Source of the DNA: Grifola frondosa
Lineage: Eukaryota > Basidiomycota > Agaricomycetes > Polyporales > Grifolaceae
Reading direction: 5' to 3'
NCBI GenBank assembly: GCA_001683735.1
Contig: LUGG01000003.1
Span: 992,001-1,056,000 of the forward strand
DNA: 64,000 nucleotides
Part shown: positions 1 to 11,994 of the stretch, in pieces
How the letters are laid out: every line of letters starts with the position of its first letter
Numbering within the stretch: the stretch's first letter is position 1
Position numbers and translations under genes: made by a program
The notes under the pieces: generated by a model
Database searches by the model: none
What the model saw: only the letters and a program-made list of their open reading frames with translations
Told to the model about the DNA's origin: nothing

Positions 1-1860
1 GGATAATGTCCTTCCATTTGTTGAGTTACTTCAATACTTTCAGCTTATATACAACATATTGTTCACAGGCTGGAACAAGTCACCTCTCTAAATTTCTTTG
101 TTAATGAATGAACACATTGACATTTATCTAGCACCTTCTCTACCACATAGAAAATCTATTACAGATTCTCCTGCTATGGACAATATGTCTCAGGTGAATA
201 CTATAAGTGTTATATTGATTGTCAATACTTAAAACTTATGCTGCATCTATAGAACAAGTTTCTACAGTTCCTGCACAATGCTCTGATCAATAAAGGGTGC
301 ATTGGGAGGGCTATGTCCTCATAATGGAAGATACATATGGTGATCAGTCCACAACTCTGAAAATGAGAATATCAAAGAGGTCTAATAAATTATCACTAAA
401 AATTCAGCAGCTGACATGAAATCTACAATGGATGTCTCATTATTTTTTATACATCTTACATTCTCCATCTTTTCATCAAATCCTTCTACCACTGCTTTTG
501 TCAACTATATAAAAGCATTTGCTTATGAAAAGGAATGGAAAGATAGCACAAGTGCTTTTATGTTCAACTCAATTGAGATGCTGGTCAGTCATTGCTTGCA
601 TTTGGAGGACACAACCAATGCATTGGCACTTGTGTCTATGCTTAACCAGATTCAACTCACAGCTAAAATTGACAGGTGAGCATTATAGTTCTTTTTATGG
701 AGACACATAATTTGACATTTATGTTTATAGTATTCTGAAGTCATCAGATAATATTATACACATCACAGAAGTCATTTTAATATATACATTGCAAAATGTC
801 CTTCAGATATCAATGTGGAGACATTTCATCATTGGGTGAGTAATAATACAAAACTGCAGCTCTAACTGCAGCTGGTACATAAATTTTATTATGTTTAATA
901 AACTAGTTTATTAACACTGTGTACAGGTTCAATTTAAATGTTAATGGTCATTGAGTATCATGACATGAAGTATTTGACATTATCAAGGAATAACATGGTT
1001 TTGGCCAAGTTCTGTAATTCTGTAAGAGTGTTTCTTCCTTAGATGTGTGAGCTTCTTACAGACACTTTTCTAAATAGTTTTGTGATGTAGATGGTTCATC
1101 AGGAGTTGGATCATTAATCAACTAATTTTTTTGAGTATGCCACTTCATAAGAAAATACCCTTAAGAATGTGCACAATTTTCTACACCACCTTGTTGAATC
1201 AGTAAACATCTAGCCTAATATCAAATATTATGACATAGTGTTATCAGATCAGTTTTTTCATTATATATGTCAGAAGTAAGTTAACTATCAAACCTTAGGT
1301 GTTTTTTTATTACTAATTATGTTAGTACATTTTTATCCTTACCCAGAGATTGAACTTACTAATAATCTTGTGTGCACAACATTGACTTCTTCATTGATTT
1401 TCTGTCCTTTCATATGACAGCACAATCTGTTGTTGTGGTATGCCTTTCTATCATTTGACCTCACCTTTGTTTCAACTGGATAATGAAATTCAAGGTTTCA
1501 CTTCTGACAACACCAGCCATCAATCAACTTTCCTGATCATGAAAACTAGTTTTGAATAATGGCAATAGTTTTAACCAAAAATTTCATACTCAAAAACTCA
1601 ATGCAATAATTTTATTATGTGGAGATGCTTGAACAAACATAGAGACACAGCTAGCTTATAAAGCTTATATGTCTAGCAATATACAGAAGTTGGGAGAATG
1701 TATAAGTGCTTTGGTAAGTATTGTACATTTTACTAATAATTATTTTTTAGCTATGACATTAAAACTGAGCAATGAATATTCCTTGATTGATTCTGAGTTA
1801 TTTGTCAGATACATTATGTACTTTTGATATTTTATTTTATTTACAAATATTTTAGATGGG

Positions 1861-2440
1861 AGATTCAGTTTGAGACACAATCACAATGGTTCTCTTATTA
1901 CTCGATTGCTAACAGTATGCCTAATGATTTGAAAGGACATCTCAAATCTTTAGTATAACTAACTCTTGAATCTGATAGCAACATTATGCAGTTCATAAAA
2001 CAGTTTTAATTCAAGTGATGTCAGATTATAATTTGATTACTATGCAACTTTGACAAAAAACTACTATATAGACAAATAGATGAATTTCTGTCACAAGAAG
2101 ATGTCAGCATGCATGCATTCTTACATTAAGAGCTCTGGGCAAATTGTGCATGTTTCATTATTGTCTATCATGTGAACAAATTGCTAACTTGTCATAGTGT
2201 TATATTTCTGACAGAGTGAAAGGCTGTGTAGGTAAACAATGAATGTAAAAATGACTTAAAGCAAGTGTCAAAGGGATCACACCTTGCTATTGAGTGTCTT
2301 TGTCATTGAGTATGTTTTCATTTACTAATGTAATATTCCTAGACCCACAAATAAGAAGCATGTCAAAAAAACATGAGGAGGGGGAGCTTAAAGAAGGACT
2401 GTGGCCAGGGGGTGGAAGTGGGCATAGACCAATGAATAAA
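1861..2440 (+). pseudogene. Degenerate coding-like remnant, possibly retroelement gag
   Basis: Forward frames here give stop-interrupted but protein-like stretches, for example SMPNDLKGHLKSLV near 1915 and SDRVKGCVG near 2212. They are followed by a purine-rich run (GAGGAGGGGGAG) near 2375. The arrangement resembles the end of a decayed LTR-retrotransposon internal region, but I recognise no diagnostic zinc knuckle, protease or reverse transcriptase motif. It could equally be another decayed gene. Confidence 0.25.
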
Positions 2441-2654
2441 TGTCAGCCATCTGACTGACATTTAGATTGAGATAATGTGCAATATAGCAAGAGATTTAAT
2501 TTCAGGTGTCAGCAACTAGACTATGCCAATGTCCTAAATAACTGGTCAGTCAGTCCAAACAAGTGGTCAGTCAAATGCTAATGATTATGTCATGACTAGC
2601 CATCTGCATGCTGGACCATTGGGCTTGCTGGCAATGGCTTGTTGTAACAAGTAA

Positions 2655-2935
2655 CCAAAACCGCGACAGAGTAGGCTTACTCCCAGTATTGAGACTTGTA
2701 CGCAAGGATTTCGATGAGCGAAAGCTGGCAACGAAAGCAAGTGTTCAACGAAGTTGAACGAGCTGACGTTCCAGGTAGCGAAACCAATCTTAAATAGCAA
2801 AGTCCGTTTGCGTACGTATGGTCACTATCCCACAATACTGCCTTACTCATCCGCTCACCAATCAATGTCATCAATATGACACTCGTTCCTCTGTCTGTCA
2901 CCTGATCCTGCAGGTGATCAACGCGACGCGTCCCA
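2655..2935. other. CpG-retaining patch within the CpG-depleted island
   Basis: About 20 CpGs occur in roughly 280 bp, flanked on each side by hundreds to thousands of bases with almost none. No coding motif, tRNA or clear terminal repeats were found. It may be a young insertion, the younger half of an LTR, or a locally unmethylated element. Confidence 0.6.
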
Positions 2936-4182
2936 ATGCCTATTGGGCATCTATGTCCAAATTAGGAAATTTATTACACTTGTATGCAACAATATAGTTG
3001 CCAAATAATGTCATGTCATGCTGGTGTGACAATTAAGACAGGTGCATAACACAGACTGTCTATCTTTACTCCATAATGGTTCAATTTCTAGCTCTCACTG
3101 TTTATGCCCATTATGTGAAGGTCTCCCAATGAGATACATGAGGTTATTCTAGGGTCCTTAAGGCCCTTGTACAAAGCTTCACTTATGTTTATTGTCCTGA
3201 GCTTTCTAATAGCTGCTGCAAATGTCAAGCAGGAGTGGTACACAACCTTAAAATGGTTTTGCACTATATTGTCAGCATCATAAGCAAATGGGGAGATTGG
3301 TAAGTGGTGAAGTAGTCATATATCTGTTGGCATTAGCAAAGCTAAATGAAGAGACATGAAAATGATGAAATCAGATTAACAAACATCAATGAAATGATTT
3401 ATATAAAAGCATATAATATTATTCCTATTCATGAACACTTTTCTGACAAAATAATATATTACATTACATGCAAATTACAGTAGTGGCTGTGCACCATTGT
3501 AAGTAAAATAAAAGCACAAATGTCTGATATAATGGGTGATAACAATGAAAGGATTACAAAAGAAAGGGGGAATAACAAATGTTAACAAAGAAAATACAAA
3601 AGAAAGGGAGAACAACAACAAAGAAAAATAAAGAATGCAGTGTCATAGCATAGAACTTCAGATAATGATAGAGAAGGTCTAGTTTTTTGAACACAAATTT
3701 TGATGAAAATGTCTAAATAAAAAATGGTCAAATTTGACCTGAATTATCTAGATTAAATCAGGGCTTGCTATTTCATGATGAATGTGCCTAGATTCTTTAT
3801 CAGGCCCTACAAAGCTAATATTTTGTCTAGATTATCTTATAAGACACCTTAAAGTTCAAATTTTGCCTGAACACAGTCAATAATCATACAAAAGTTTTAT
3901 ACATATTGACTATATTTCAAAAATACAATTTTTATGCCTTATCACTTATCTCTCTATTATTGATTCTCTGACACCTAATGACAAGAGTTTTAATAGTATT
4001 CATAAAGTGAGACATAATGCTAATACTGCATCTTGAGATATATATTGAAGACAGCTATGTTAATATTTAATATGCTTTCATCAATGCTGAGCTAGTGTAA
4101 ATGAAGAAGAAGCTAGAAAAGATAGTCCAAAAACAAATGAATGAAAGTGTTAGTCTGATATGGAGCCATTTTTTATAGGGTT

Positions 4183-4944
4183 GCTATGGCTAAAGCTGGC
4201 CTAAATGATATGTGACACATAACTCATATAGTTTTTCAGATATCAAAGTTAGTGTTGTCATAGCTTGAAGTCACTCTGTTTCAGCTTTTTAAGCATTCTG
4301 ATATAAATTTTGCAGATAACAATGTGATATAAATGAAGGTAATAGCTAAGATGTATGAGTATTGAAATGTAACACAATCATTTGTATCATCATCTTTGAT
4401 ATGTTTCAATTTCAGTTACATTAGATAATATAGCTGACTACAAAGTCTGACTTTGCAATTAATGTTTTGGCTGTATCTTCATCAATAAAGGGTTTAATAA
4501 TTATTTGCCTTTTGGCACACTTATGGTGCCATATAGACTACAAATTAAAGGTAAGATTGCTTTGATTAGCATTGCTGCAGCTAAAGCTGGCCTAAATGTT
4601 ATACGACTCATCACTTATACAGTTGTTCAGATATCAAAGTGATCTTACCTTTAATTTGTAGTCTATATGGCATCATAAGTGTGCCAAAAGGCAAATAATT
4701 ATTAAACCCTTTATTGATGAAGATACAGCCAAAACATTAATTGCAAAGTCAGACTTTGTAGTCAGCTATATTATCTAATGTAACTGAAATTGAAACATAT
4801 CAAAGATGATGATACAAATGATTGTGTTACATTTCAATACTCATACATCTTAGCTATTACCTTCATTTATATCACATTGTTATCTGCAAAATTTATATCA
4901 GAATGCTTAAAAAGCTGAAATAGGGTGACTTCAAGCTGTGGCAA
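4183..4944. repeat. Fold-back repeat with order A-B-A'-B(inverted)
   Basis: Segment B (about 4255-4557) is repeated in inverted orientation at about 4642-4944 with very few mismatches, giving arms of about 300 bp. Segment A (about 4183-4250, containing CTAAAGCTGGCCTAAATG) precedes the left arm. A diverged direct copy A' (about 4573-4640) forms the loop. Transcription across it would give a long hairpin RNA. It ends beside the MITE at 4950. Confidence 0.85.
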
Positions 4945-4949
4945 TATAG

Positions 4950-5224
4950 CACTGGGTGGGATTTTCAATATTATGTGCTAAAATATTGTAAACAAATTGT
5001 AAAGATAGTTCAAATATGTTGACCATAACCTTATGTGAATAATTGAAAACATATTAGAAACATGTTGTAATGTTTTCTATATTCATCCAATAGGATCAGA
5101 GTTTTACAATATCTTCACAATATATTTTTCAATATCATGTAGTTAAAATTATAAAAATATTTAAACTATCTTTATCATATCTTTACAATATCTTGGTCAA
5201 AAATATTGAAAACCCCACCCAGTG
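4950..5224. mobile_element. 275-bp MITE with CACTG termini and TAG target duplication
   Basis: Both ends carry the same inverted repeat of about 23 bp beginning CACTGGGTGGG. The left copy starts at 4950 and the right copy ends at 5224. TAG occurs directly outside both ends (4947-4949 and 5225-5227), which fits a 3-bp target-site duplication. There is no coding capacity. CACTR-type termini with a 3-bp duplication are known of CACTA/CMC DNA transposons, and 3-bp duplications also occur in PIF/Harbinger, so family assignment is tentative. Confidence 0.75.
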
Positions 5225-6245
5225 TAGTCTGTTTTCGTAATTTGCAGATGTCTAAAGCAAATCTAAAGTAAATTCTATGTTGAAAAGATTTACATGTAGA
5301 TAATAGTCATGTCTATCTTTTTGCAAAACTCAGTGTTTAATTCATAGTAGTTGATGAGAAATCTGCATAAAGCTGAATGCAAAGTCAGACTTCAAAGTTA
5401 GCTTGGCAAGTATATATTGCATATTACTGTTTAGTGATAAAATTAATGAAAATAATTGCTATATATTTAGATAAACACTATCAAATGCTATTATGCACAA
5501 TAAAAATTATATGTTTAAAATTGAGGGCAGGAGATTCATAAAGCTGATTCAGAGTCAGCTTGTGCTGTGACAATACTGATTCTTCCATAGAATGGCTCAA
5601 AACTAGACATATTTGTATGCTTGCACCATAGACATAGGATACCAGACCAATATTATTGATGCTACTAGTTCAAGCATGTGTGCTGTTTTGGTCTCTGCTG
5701 TATCAGAAAGCACTGCTGCTATATTACTACTTATCCTCAATCAGGCTTCTCAATGTTCAATAGACCTTTGACAATGTAGAGTTAATTGATTCAAAATTTG
5801 AATTTATCAGAGTAAATTATGCAACAGATAAGTTGTATTTTATTGATGTCCAGACTTCATCAGGCCTGCCCAGTCAAGGGATGAGTTGTCTGAATTAAAA
5901 ATCAGGCCTTTCACATGCCAAAAGCCATATACGGGGTGTCTAAACTCCCAAAATGTGTCTGAATTTCCATCATCCCTTGCCCTCCGATTATCAGGGGTCC
6001 GCGCAGTATATGTAGGTGGGACACCTCTTCGAAAACTGTGATTCGCCCTATAACACTTATTCTAGGGTTTGTAGATCGCGTTGTCTCGACACAAATAAAG
6101 ATAAATAATGTTAAGCTCGCCATCTTGGACTTGAACGTTATTCACGACCACGGCCATCTTCCACCTTCTACCTGAACCCTACCACCTCACAGTCTCTATC
6201 GCTCAGACGCAGTCGCGCACGACGCTCACCGACGCGTAAATTTGC

Positions 6246-9200
6246 ATGGACTCCAGCGACATTGGCCGCTACGGCACCCTTTCCCTCCTCAAACGGCTCC
6301 AGCCCGACTCCGTTGTCGCGTCCTATCCCATCGACGACCCCGAAATCACCGTTGGGCGTGACCCAACCTGCAGTATTCGCTTGTACTACCCCTCTGTGAG
6401 CGCCCTCCACTGTAAGATTGTCTTCAATGATCGCAAGGTGCGCCTGTCCTCCTCTCCTCTCTCCGAAATACTCAACCTCACCCGCGCAGGCCTTCCTCGT
6501 CGTCCTCGGCACAAACGGCGTGCTCGTCGATGGCTGTCCAGTCTTTCCTGCTGCACCCAACGCGCAAGGCCCTACCACTGTACCCCTCCCAAACGGCGCG
6601 ACGCTCGACATCCACAAGAAGAGCTTCCGCTTCGCGTACCCACCCAGACACCTCCGCCCCGCCCTCCTCGCGACCCCCGAGAAGCCCCGCGCGCTGCGCC
6701 TCTCCATGATCCACAGCGCACAAGTCTTCTCGCCGCGCCCGAGCCCCAATCCCAGCGAGAACCTGCGCGTGCTCCAGTCACCACTCAAGACCGCGTTCCA
6801 GCCCGATATTGTGCTAGTCGAGAGCGACTCGCCGCGCGTCGTGGAAGAAGACAGAGACCTCATCATTCTCGACGAGGTCGAGCGCGTCCAGCCGCAGCCA
6901 CAGCAGCTGCCCCTACCTCGTCCACCCACGTTCCCGAAGACGCCGGTGCGCCGTCGACCGCGCCCGTCGCTCCATCGCGAAGTGCTCATCCGCTCCGCCC
7001 ATCGCATAGAGATCCAGCGCGAGATCCAACTGGAAGAAGAGGCAGAGGTAGAGGAGACCATCGCGGATATCCAGGAAGAGGAGGAAGAACTGGAGGAGCA
7101 GGAGGAAGAGATGCAGTTGCAAGAAGGGAAAGAGACGAAGCCGGTGTCAAGCTGGCGCAAGAGCTTGGACGCAGTGCGTGGCAGCCTGGAGTGGGCACTC
7201 CGTGCAGTATCCATGGAGGTATGTATCGGAGAACGAGGTGAAGATTTGGCTGACACGCGTTTGTCCAGCCGAAAGAGGAAGAGGAGGAACAAACGATATA
7301 TTGGAGCATGAACATGAATTCGACGATAACGACCGCGAACACGAAGTAGAGGAACATGAAAATGAACACGAAGATGACGAAGGTGACCAATATGGCGGCC
7401 AGGACGACGACCAGTATGCCGAAATGGAAGATGAACAAGACGAACAGTACGAAGATCAAACGGACGAAACCGACGACGCAGAGCCGCCGTCGATGCCTCC
7501 GCCTGCACCTGCCCCACTCCCGGCCCTCGGCCCCTTCATGACTCCCCAAGCGACGCGTTCCCGCGTCCAACGCTTCTCCACAGGCGGCCCCGGGACAGAC
7601 GCGGGCCCGCGCCGTGTGCGCCTCGTCGCGCCCTGGAAGGTCGCGGACCTTGTCGTGCCCGCGCTCAAAGAGGAAGATGACGATGGCGATGCTACCGCCG
7701 CGGCCCTCGCCCGGCGCGAGCGCCTGACCGAGGAAGAGCGCAACGTAAGCCCCCCTCGCTTTGTCTCCCCCGCTGGTATGCACACGTTGATGCTGACCTC
7801 CTGCAGGCAATCCGCGAGAGGCGGCGGTCGGCGCTAACTGAACCCGACACGTTCTTCGGGGGGCAGACACCCGGCGTGCGGCGCAATGGTGTCCCCTGTG
7901 AAACCCCCCACGCTAGGGTCACACAAAGAGGAGGAGAGCGCGGAGGAGACACAAGTTCTGCTCGCGCGGATGCAGCAGATGGTAGAGGGCGTACGACGGC
8001 GGCAGAGCATAGGCACGCCGGCGCGCGCGTCGCTCAGCCCGCGCAAACGCGATGGCACGTTCTCTCTTTTAGCACGCGAGGCGGGCGGGGAGAGCCTTAG
8101 CGCGCGGCTCGCGAGGAGTGCATTGGAGGAAGAGGAAGACCGCATGGATGTCGATGCGGAGGGAGAAGAGGATGGAGAGAGTGACAAGGAGAACGGGGTG
8201 GTTGGGGACCCCCGGTCACAGCTGATGAAGACGAGGATGACGCGGTCGAAGGCATCGAGGACGACCTGCCCGCGCGCCTCGTCCCGCACACCCCCTATGG
8301 GCGACCTGCGCCACATGTTTTCTCGCTCGCGCGAGGAGGCACGTGCGACGCCCAAGTTCGCAGGCCTTCGCGAGATGTTTGCGAGTGGGAGCGGCTCGCA
8401 GGGGCAGGGACAGATGCAGACACCGCAGATGGACGGCGTGCGCGCGATGTTCCTGCGGGAACGGGCGGGCGGGGCGGAGACGCCGGCGTTCGAGGGCATC
8501 GGCGAAATGCTTGCGACGCCCGTTGGGTACCGGTCTTCTGTGGCGGTCGCTGAGGAAGAGCGCATGGATATAGGAGAGCAACAGCCGGAAGAGGTGCAGC
8601 CCAAGCAGGCCGCAGACCACGAGCAGCCGGGGGTTTTGGAAGAGGCTCCCGAAGAAGCGCATGAGGCAGCCCCCACGCGCACTACGCGCGGGAGGAGGAC
8701 GCCGACACCGACAGGGACGCGTCGTCCGCCGCGTTCTGCGGTGTCTGCTAAGGAAGGCGGGCCGAGCGAGTTGCAGACCGTGGCGGAGGATGTATCGACG
8801 CCAGATACCGCTGTAGGCGAGTTGGCGGTGCCCGCCCCGGGTGCCCGGGTGGTGCGCAGAACGAGAGCGAGGACAGCGGAGAGCGATCAGGCGAGTACCC
8901 TCACACATTCCTCAGTTTTCGAAAGGGCTGATGCGTAGTAGGAGAGCACTGGGATACCGAAATTGACGAGGGCGCGCAACGCGCGCGCGAGGGTAAATCA
9001 CACTCTTGAAGAGGTATGTATGCGCAGCGAAATTAATTTTTTGTGTGATGTGCTCATGCTGGTATATACAGGCACCGAAGTCGCAGACAAGATCATCTAC
9101 CAGACGACAAAATAGCGTTGAGGTGATCAACGTTGATGACGCCGCCGCCGCCAAGCCACCGCGTCGTACCCGCAAGGCCGAAGAGCCGTCCTCTTTACCA

Positions 9201-9854
9201 GCGGATGAGACACAGACCCCCGCGTCGAAGCCAACGAGGAAAACACGCGCAGTGAAGACACCTGCTGCAGCGGCGTCGACGTCCAAAACCAGCGCCGCCC
9301 GTCGCGGCACTCAAACCAAGTCTGTTGAAGACGCCGAGGAGAATGACGACCCACTCGACTCCCTCACACACCCCAGCGCGCAGGACGAAGCCGTTCCTCC
9401 CCCAGCAGCGAAGGTGCGCCGTGGCGCTCGCAGTAAGATTCCCGTCGGGACAGTGAAGCAGGAAGACATTGAGGATAGCCCTGCTCTCAGCCAGGACGCG
9501 GCAGCAGCTCCGCGGGCAGGCAGGAGCCGGCGGACGCCTGTCCCTGCTGCAGCGTCGGGTAGCGGCGCGAAGAGCACCGTGCGAACGAGAGCAGCCGCCG
9601 CCGCGGTGGCGGAGACCCCTGCGCGGTCCCCATCGGCTACGCCCGTCGGGGATAAGGAGAACACGCCGGAGCCGCAAGAGGAGGAGGAGCAGACCGGAGG
9701 CGCGTTGGTGCCCGCGACGAAGGTAGGAACGAGGGGCAAGGCAACGCGGAGTGCGGCGAAGGCAGCGGTGCGCCGTGGGACGGAAGAGCCTGTGGAGAAG
9801 GTGGCAGATGGTGCACGCACAAGGTCTGGGAAAACCAAGGTTGCAAAGTCCTGA
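6246..9854 (+). CDS. FHA-domain nuclear protein with Ki-67-like TP-x-F-x-G repeats
   Basis: A forkhead-associated domain is split over exon 1 (6246 to about 6436) and exon 2 (about 6489-7218). It reads GRDPTCSIRLYYPSVSALHC, then LVVLGTNGVLVDG, around residues 35-100. The rest is long, acidic or Arg/Pro-rich and probably disordered. Near 8280-8520 are four spaced units of the type TPKFAGLREMF, TPQMDGVRAMF and TPAFEGIGEML, like the F-x-G-(L/V)-x-x-(M/L)-F cores of vertebrate Ki-67 repeats. FHA domains bind phosphothreonine, so a chromosome or cell-cycle scaffold role is inferred. Later introns are 7745-7806, 8891-8941 (GC-AG) and 9014-9071. Two frame changes, at about 7219-7306 and near the G6 run at 7857-7862, have no good intron solution and may be sequence indels. 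The stop is at 9852. Confidence 0.75.
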
Positions 9855-9944
9855 TCGTGATTGTTCTATATTCTTCTTTGGAAATGTTATATGCTATGCA
9901 TGGAATATCTATATATATTTCATAGGCAAGAGACTTAAGTACCG

Positions 9945-10025
9945 GCATTAATGGGGTAGTGGTAACCTGGGTCGTTGCCATTTCATAACTTCGACCCGCC
10001 GGGGGTTCGATTCCCCCTTAATGCA
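9945..10025 (+). tRNA. tRNA-Gly(GCC) with 10-nt intron
   Basis: The acceptor stem GCATTAA pairs with TTAATGC. The D arm, the anticodon stem GGTCG/CGACC and the T arm GGGGG-TTCGATT-CCCCC are all present, with a 4-nt variable loop. The anticodon region TTGCCA is followed by a 10-nt insert (TTTCATAACT) before the last loop base, at the canonical intron site after position 37. The sequence is identical to the copy at 13754 except in this insert and at the flanks. Confidence 0.92.
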
Positions 10026-10206
10026 TCATTAATTGTAGCATTTCTTTTTACTTACTTTCGGGCAAGTCATAGCCATAATTTCCTCGTTGATGTACAGTCT
10101 CATACAAGGAAGCCACAGTCACTGCGTTCAAGAGCCCCATGCGCGAAGTGTTAGTAGATTAAAGTAACTCAGAGTACTTAGTTTATTCGGAGTATCAATA
10201 TATGAC

Positions 10207-11347
10207 TTATTTGATTATGGAGTACATTAGTACAAGTGTTAACAAGCGCATATACTCGAATATCTTTAACGTGAAATAGAAGGCCAGTTTTCGGTTCAAG
10301 TAGGTGTGCCCAGCTGATATTGTCACACATGTTTGACCTGTGGGCAGGCAGCTAGCTTCATTTCTAATACACATCTGCTCAGACTTAGCTGCGCTGCGAA
10401 TATCCTCGACCATGCATTTATTTGAATCTACTAAATCATGTACAATATATTGAATGCGACACATAGCGCAGCGGGAAACAGATGCGAGAGGAAATGTGGG
10501 CACTATGTGCATATCCCCGAACGTCCGCGCAAACACAGAACCGCGGCGGGTCAGTTGCCCATGAGTGGCGTGCCGTCCGCGCTGGACATCCCGTCCCGGT
10601 TGTCATCCAATCTGAGGTGGGAAAGTCAGTGAGCGCCCGGGCGAGGCACAACAGCAGCCGGACGCACAGGTAGTTCCATTCGATCTCTTCCAGGATGGAC
10701 AGGAAGCCCCCTGCAGTGCGGAGTTGTAGAGCAACGGATGGGGAAATCCCCCAGGCTAAACCCTATGCACTCACAGAGGTATGCGTGTGCGCGCGCTGCA
10801 GATGCGGGCGCCGTCTCCGTCTGCCACACAGTCAGTATGCTAGATAGAGAGAAGCGCATCGGCCGCACCTTCAGTCGGTGCAGCCCGACATCCCCGTCGG
10901 GCTTCACAAGGCTCCCGAACATGTAGCAGAGATTCCGATGGAAGCTCAGCGCAGACAGCAGGGACCGGTTCTTGGAGTATATGCGCGCATTAGTTATAGC
11001 AAGCAGTGAGACCGTGGCACGCGGCGACGCACCTGGTGAATTCGCATGGACGAACTCGAGCACAGTCAGTGCGTGGACATGTCGACGACGCGCAGCTGCA
11101 CAAGGGATGCCGGGATGCCGGGTCGATGGGCCTGCGGTCTGCTGGGATGAGAAACGGACGGATACTGCAGTCAGTGTGGTTCGGGTATGGGAAGAGAGAG
11201 GAGAAAGAGAAGGAGAGGATGGACATAAGCAGCATATACCTGCAAGTTAATACAGGCCTACAATATTGGCAGCTGTTCCTGTTCCGCGTTAACCTTGGGC
11301 CTCTCGCCGCCGCCGCTTCCTCTTTTAGTAGTACTTCGATACATTAG
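10207..11347 (-). other. Unresolved minus-strand coding-like region
   Basis: Reading leftwards from an ATG near 11347 there are several protein-like segments: MYRSTTKRGSGGGERPK, LVQLRVVDMSTH, SLLSALSFHRNLCYMFGSLV and LEEIEWNYLCVRLLLCLARA. Plausible short introns separate them, but no single frame joins them and I recognise no domain. It could be a real gene with indels, a pseudogene, or chance open reading in GC-rich DNA. Confidence 0.3.
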
Positions 11348-11349
11348 AA

Positions 11350-11994
11350 ATATTGTCAAAGAAAATGTGAGTGTGTGAAGCTTACATAGAAATTGTGGTT
11401 CCAGCAGACAGTACTATACTTACTAACTCTAGTAGTCGCGGTCATGGTGGTACGGATCCATGAGGGACAGATGTGAGATGCAAATTCTTCTAAGTTCAAA
11501 CCCTTGACCCTAAGGACTTGAGCTTCAAGTAGGTGCTAGCTTGACGATTAAACCAGGCCAGATGTTCACAGTATGCAACAAGACCAGAAATAAACCGTCT
11601 ACTCACATCTACAAAATGGGTCAAGTAAGGCACCTGCTGGCGACGCGAAGTAGACGGGAACAGTTCATGTGCTTACAGTTATTCGTGACTATTTACACAT
11701 ATAACCCGGCCTTATATTCACCTCATCAAACTAGGTAGCAAATTTACGTTTACTGTTATCCACTTGAACTTCGGCTAGGAGCCTCTTGAACGCAGTGAGT
11801 TCAGTAAGTGCAACGCGAAAACAACAGAAATGAGACAACGGATTTGACGAGGCTATTGGGAAAGCAGAGCAACCTGCGACGCGAAGCAAATGCCTTGACC
11901 ACCCTTGACATATACAATTGACCACAATGGACAGAGAAGATCAGCACTGCGGCATGACCAGCACGCTCTACTACGGCAGCTTGCACGAATGAGA
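11350..11994. other. Intergenic region, nothing clear
   Basis: No conserved coding segment was found. A short minus-strand open stretch ending at 11731 (ELTAFKRLLAEVQVDNSKRK) lies downstream of the Nop53 stop and has no recognisable family. Confidence 0.4.

Larger units (their letters stand above)
1..5900. other. AT-rich, CpG-depleted island of mobile-element relics
   Basis: This stretch is strongly AT-rich. CpG dinucleotides are almost absent: reading line by line I find single CpGs near 1912, 4603 and 5230, plus one dense cluster at 2660-2932. From about 5920 CpG becomes common and genes begin. No intact gene is visible; the longest forward ORF (416-679) has no recognisable domain. Loss of CpG with TG/CA excess is the known footprint of cytosine methylation and deamination of silenced transposons in basidiomycetes. 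That this is a silenced island is an inference. A fold-back repeat and a MITE lie inside it. Confidence 0.75.

Noticed and set aside
2441..2935. Possible LTR beginning TGTCAG and ending near the CpG patch
   Set aside because: No matching second LTR, no clear TG...CA boundaries with a 5-bp target duplication, and no convincing primer-binding site.
6168..7517. 449-codon minus-strand ORF, and other long antisense ORFs over 6168-9838
   Set aside because: They lie opposite the FHA gene in GC-rich, codon-biased sequence. They consist of Arg/Ser/Leu runs with no domains and no intron logic, so they are shadows.
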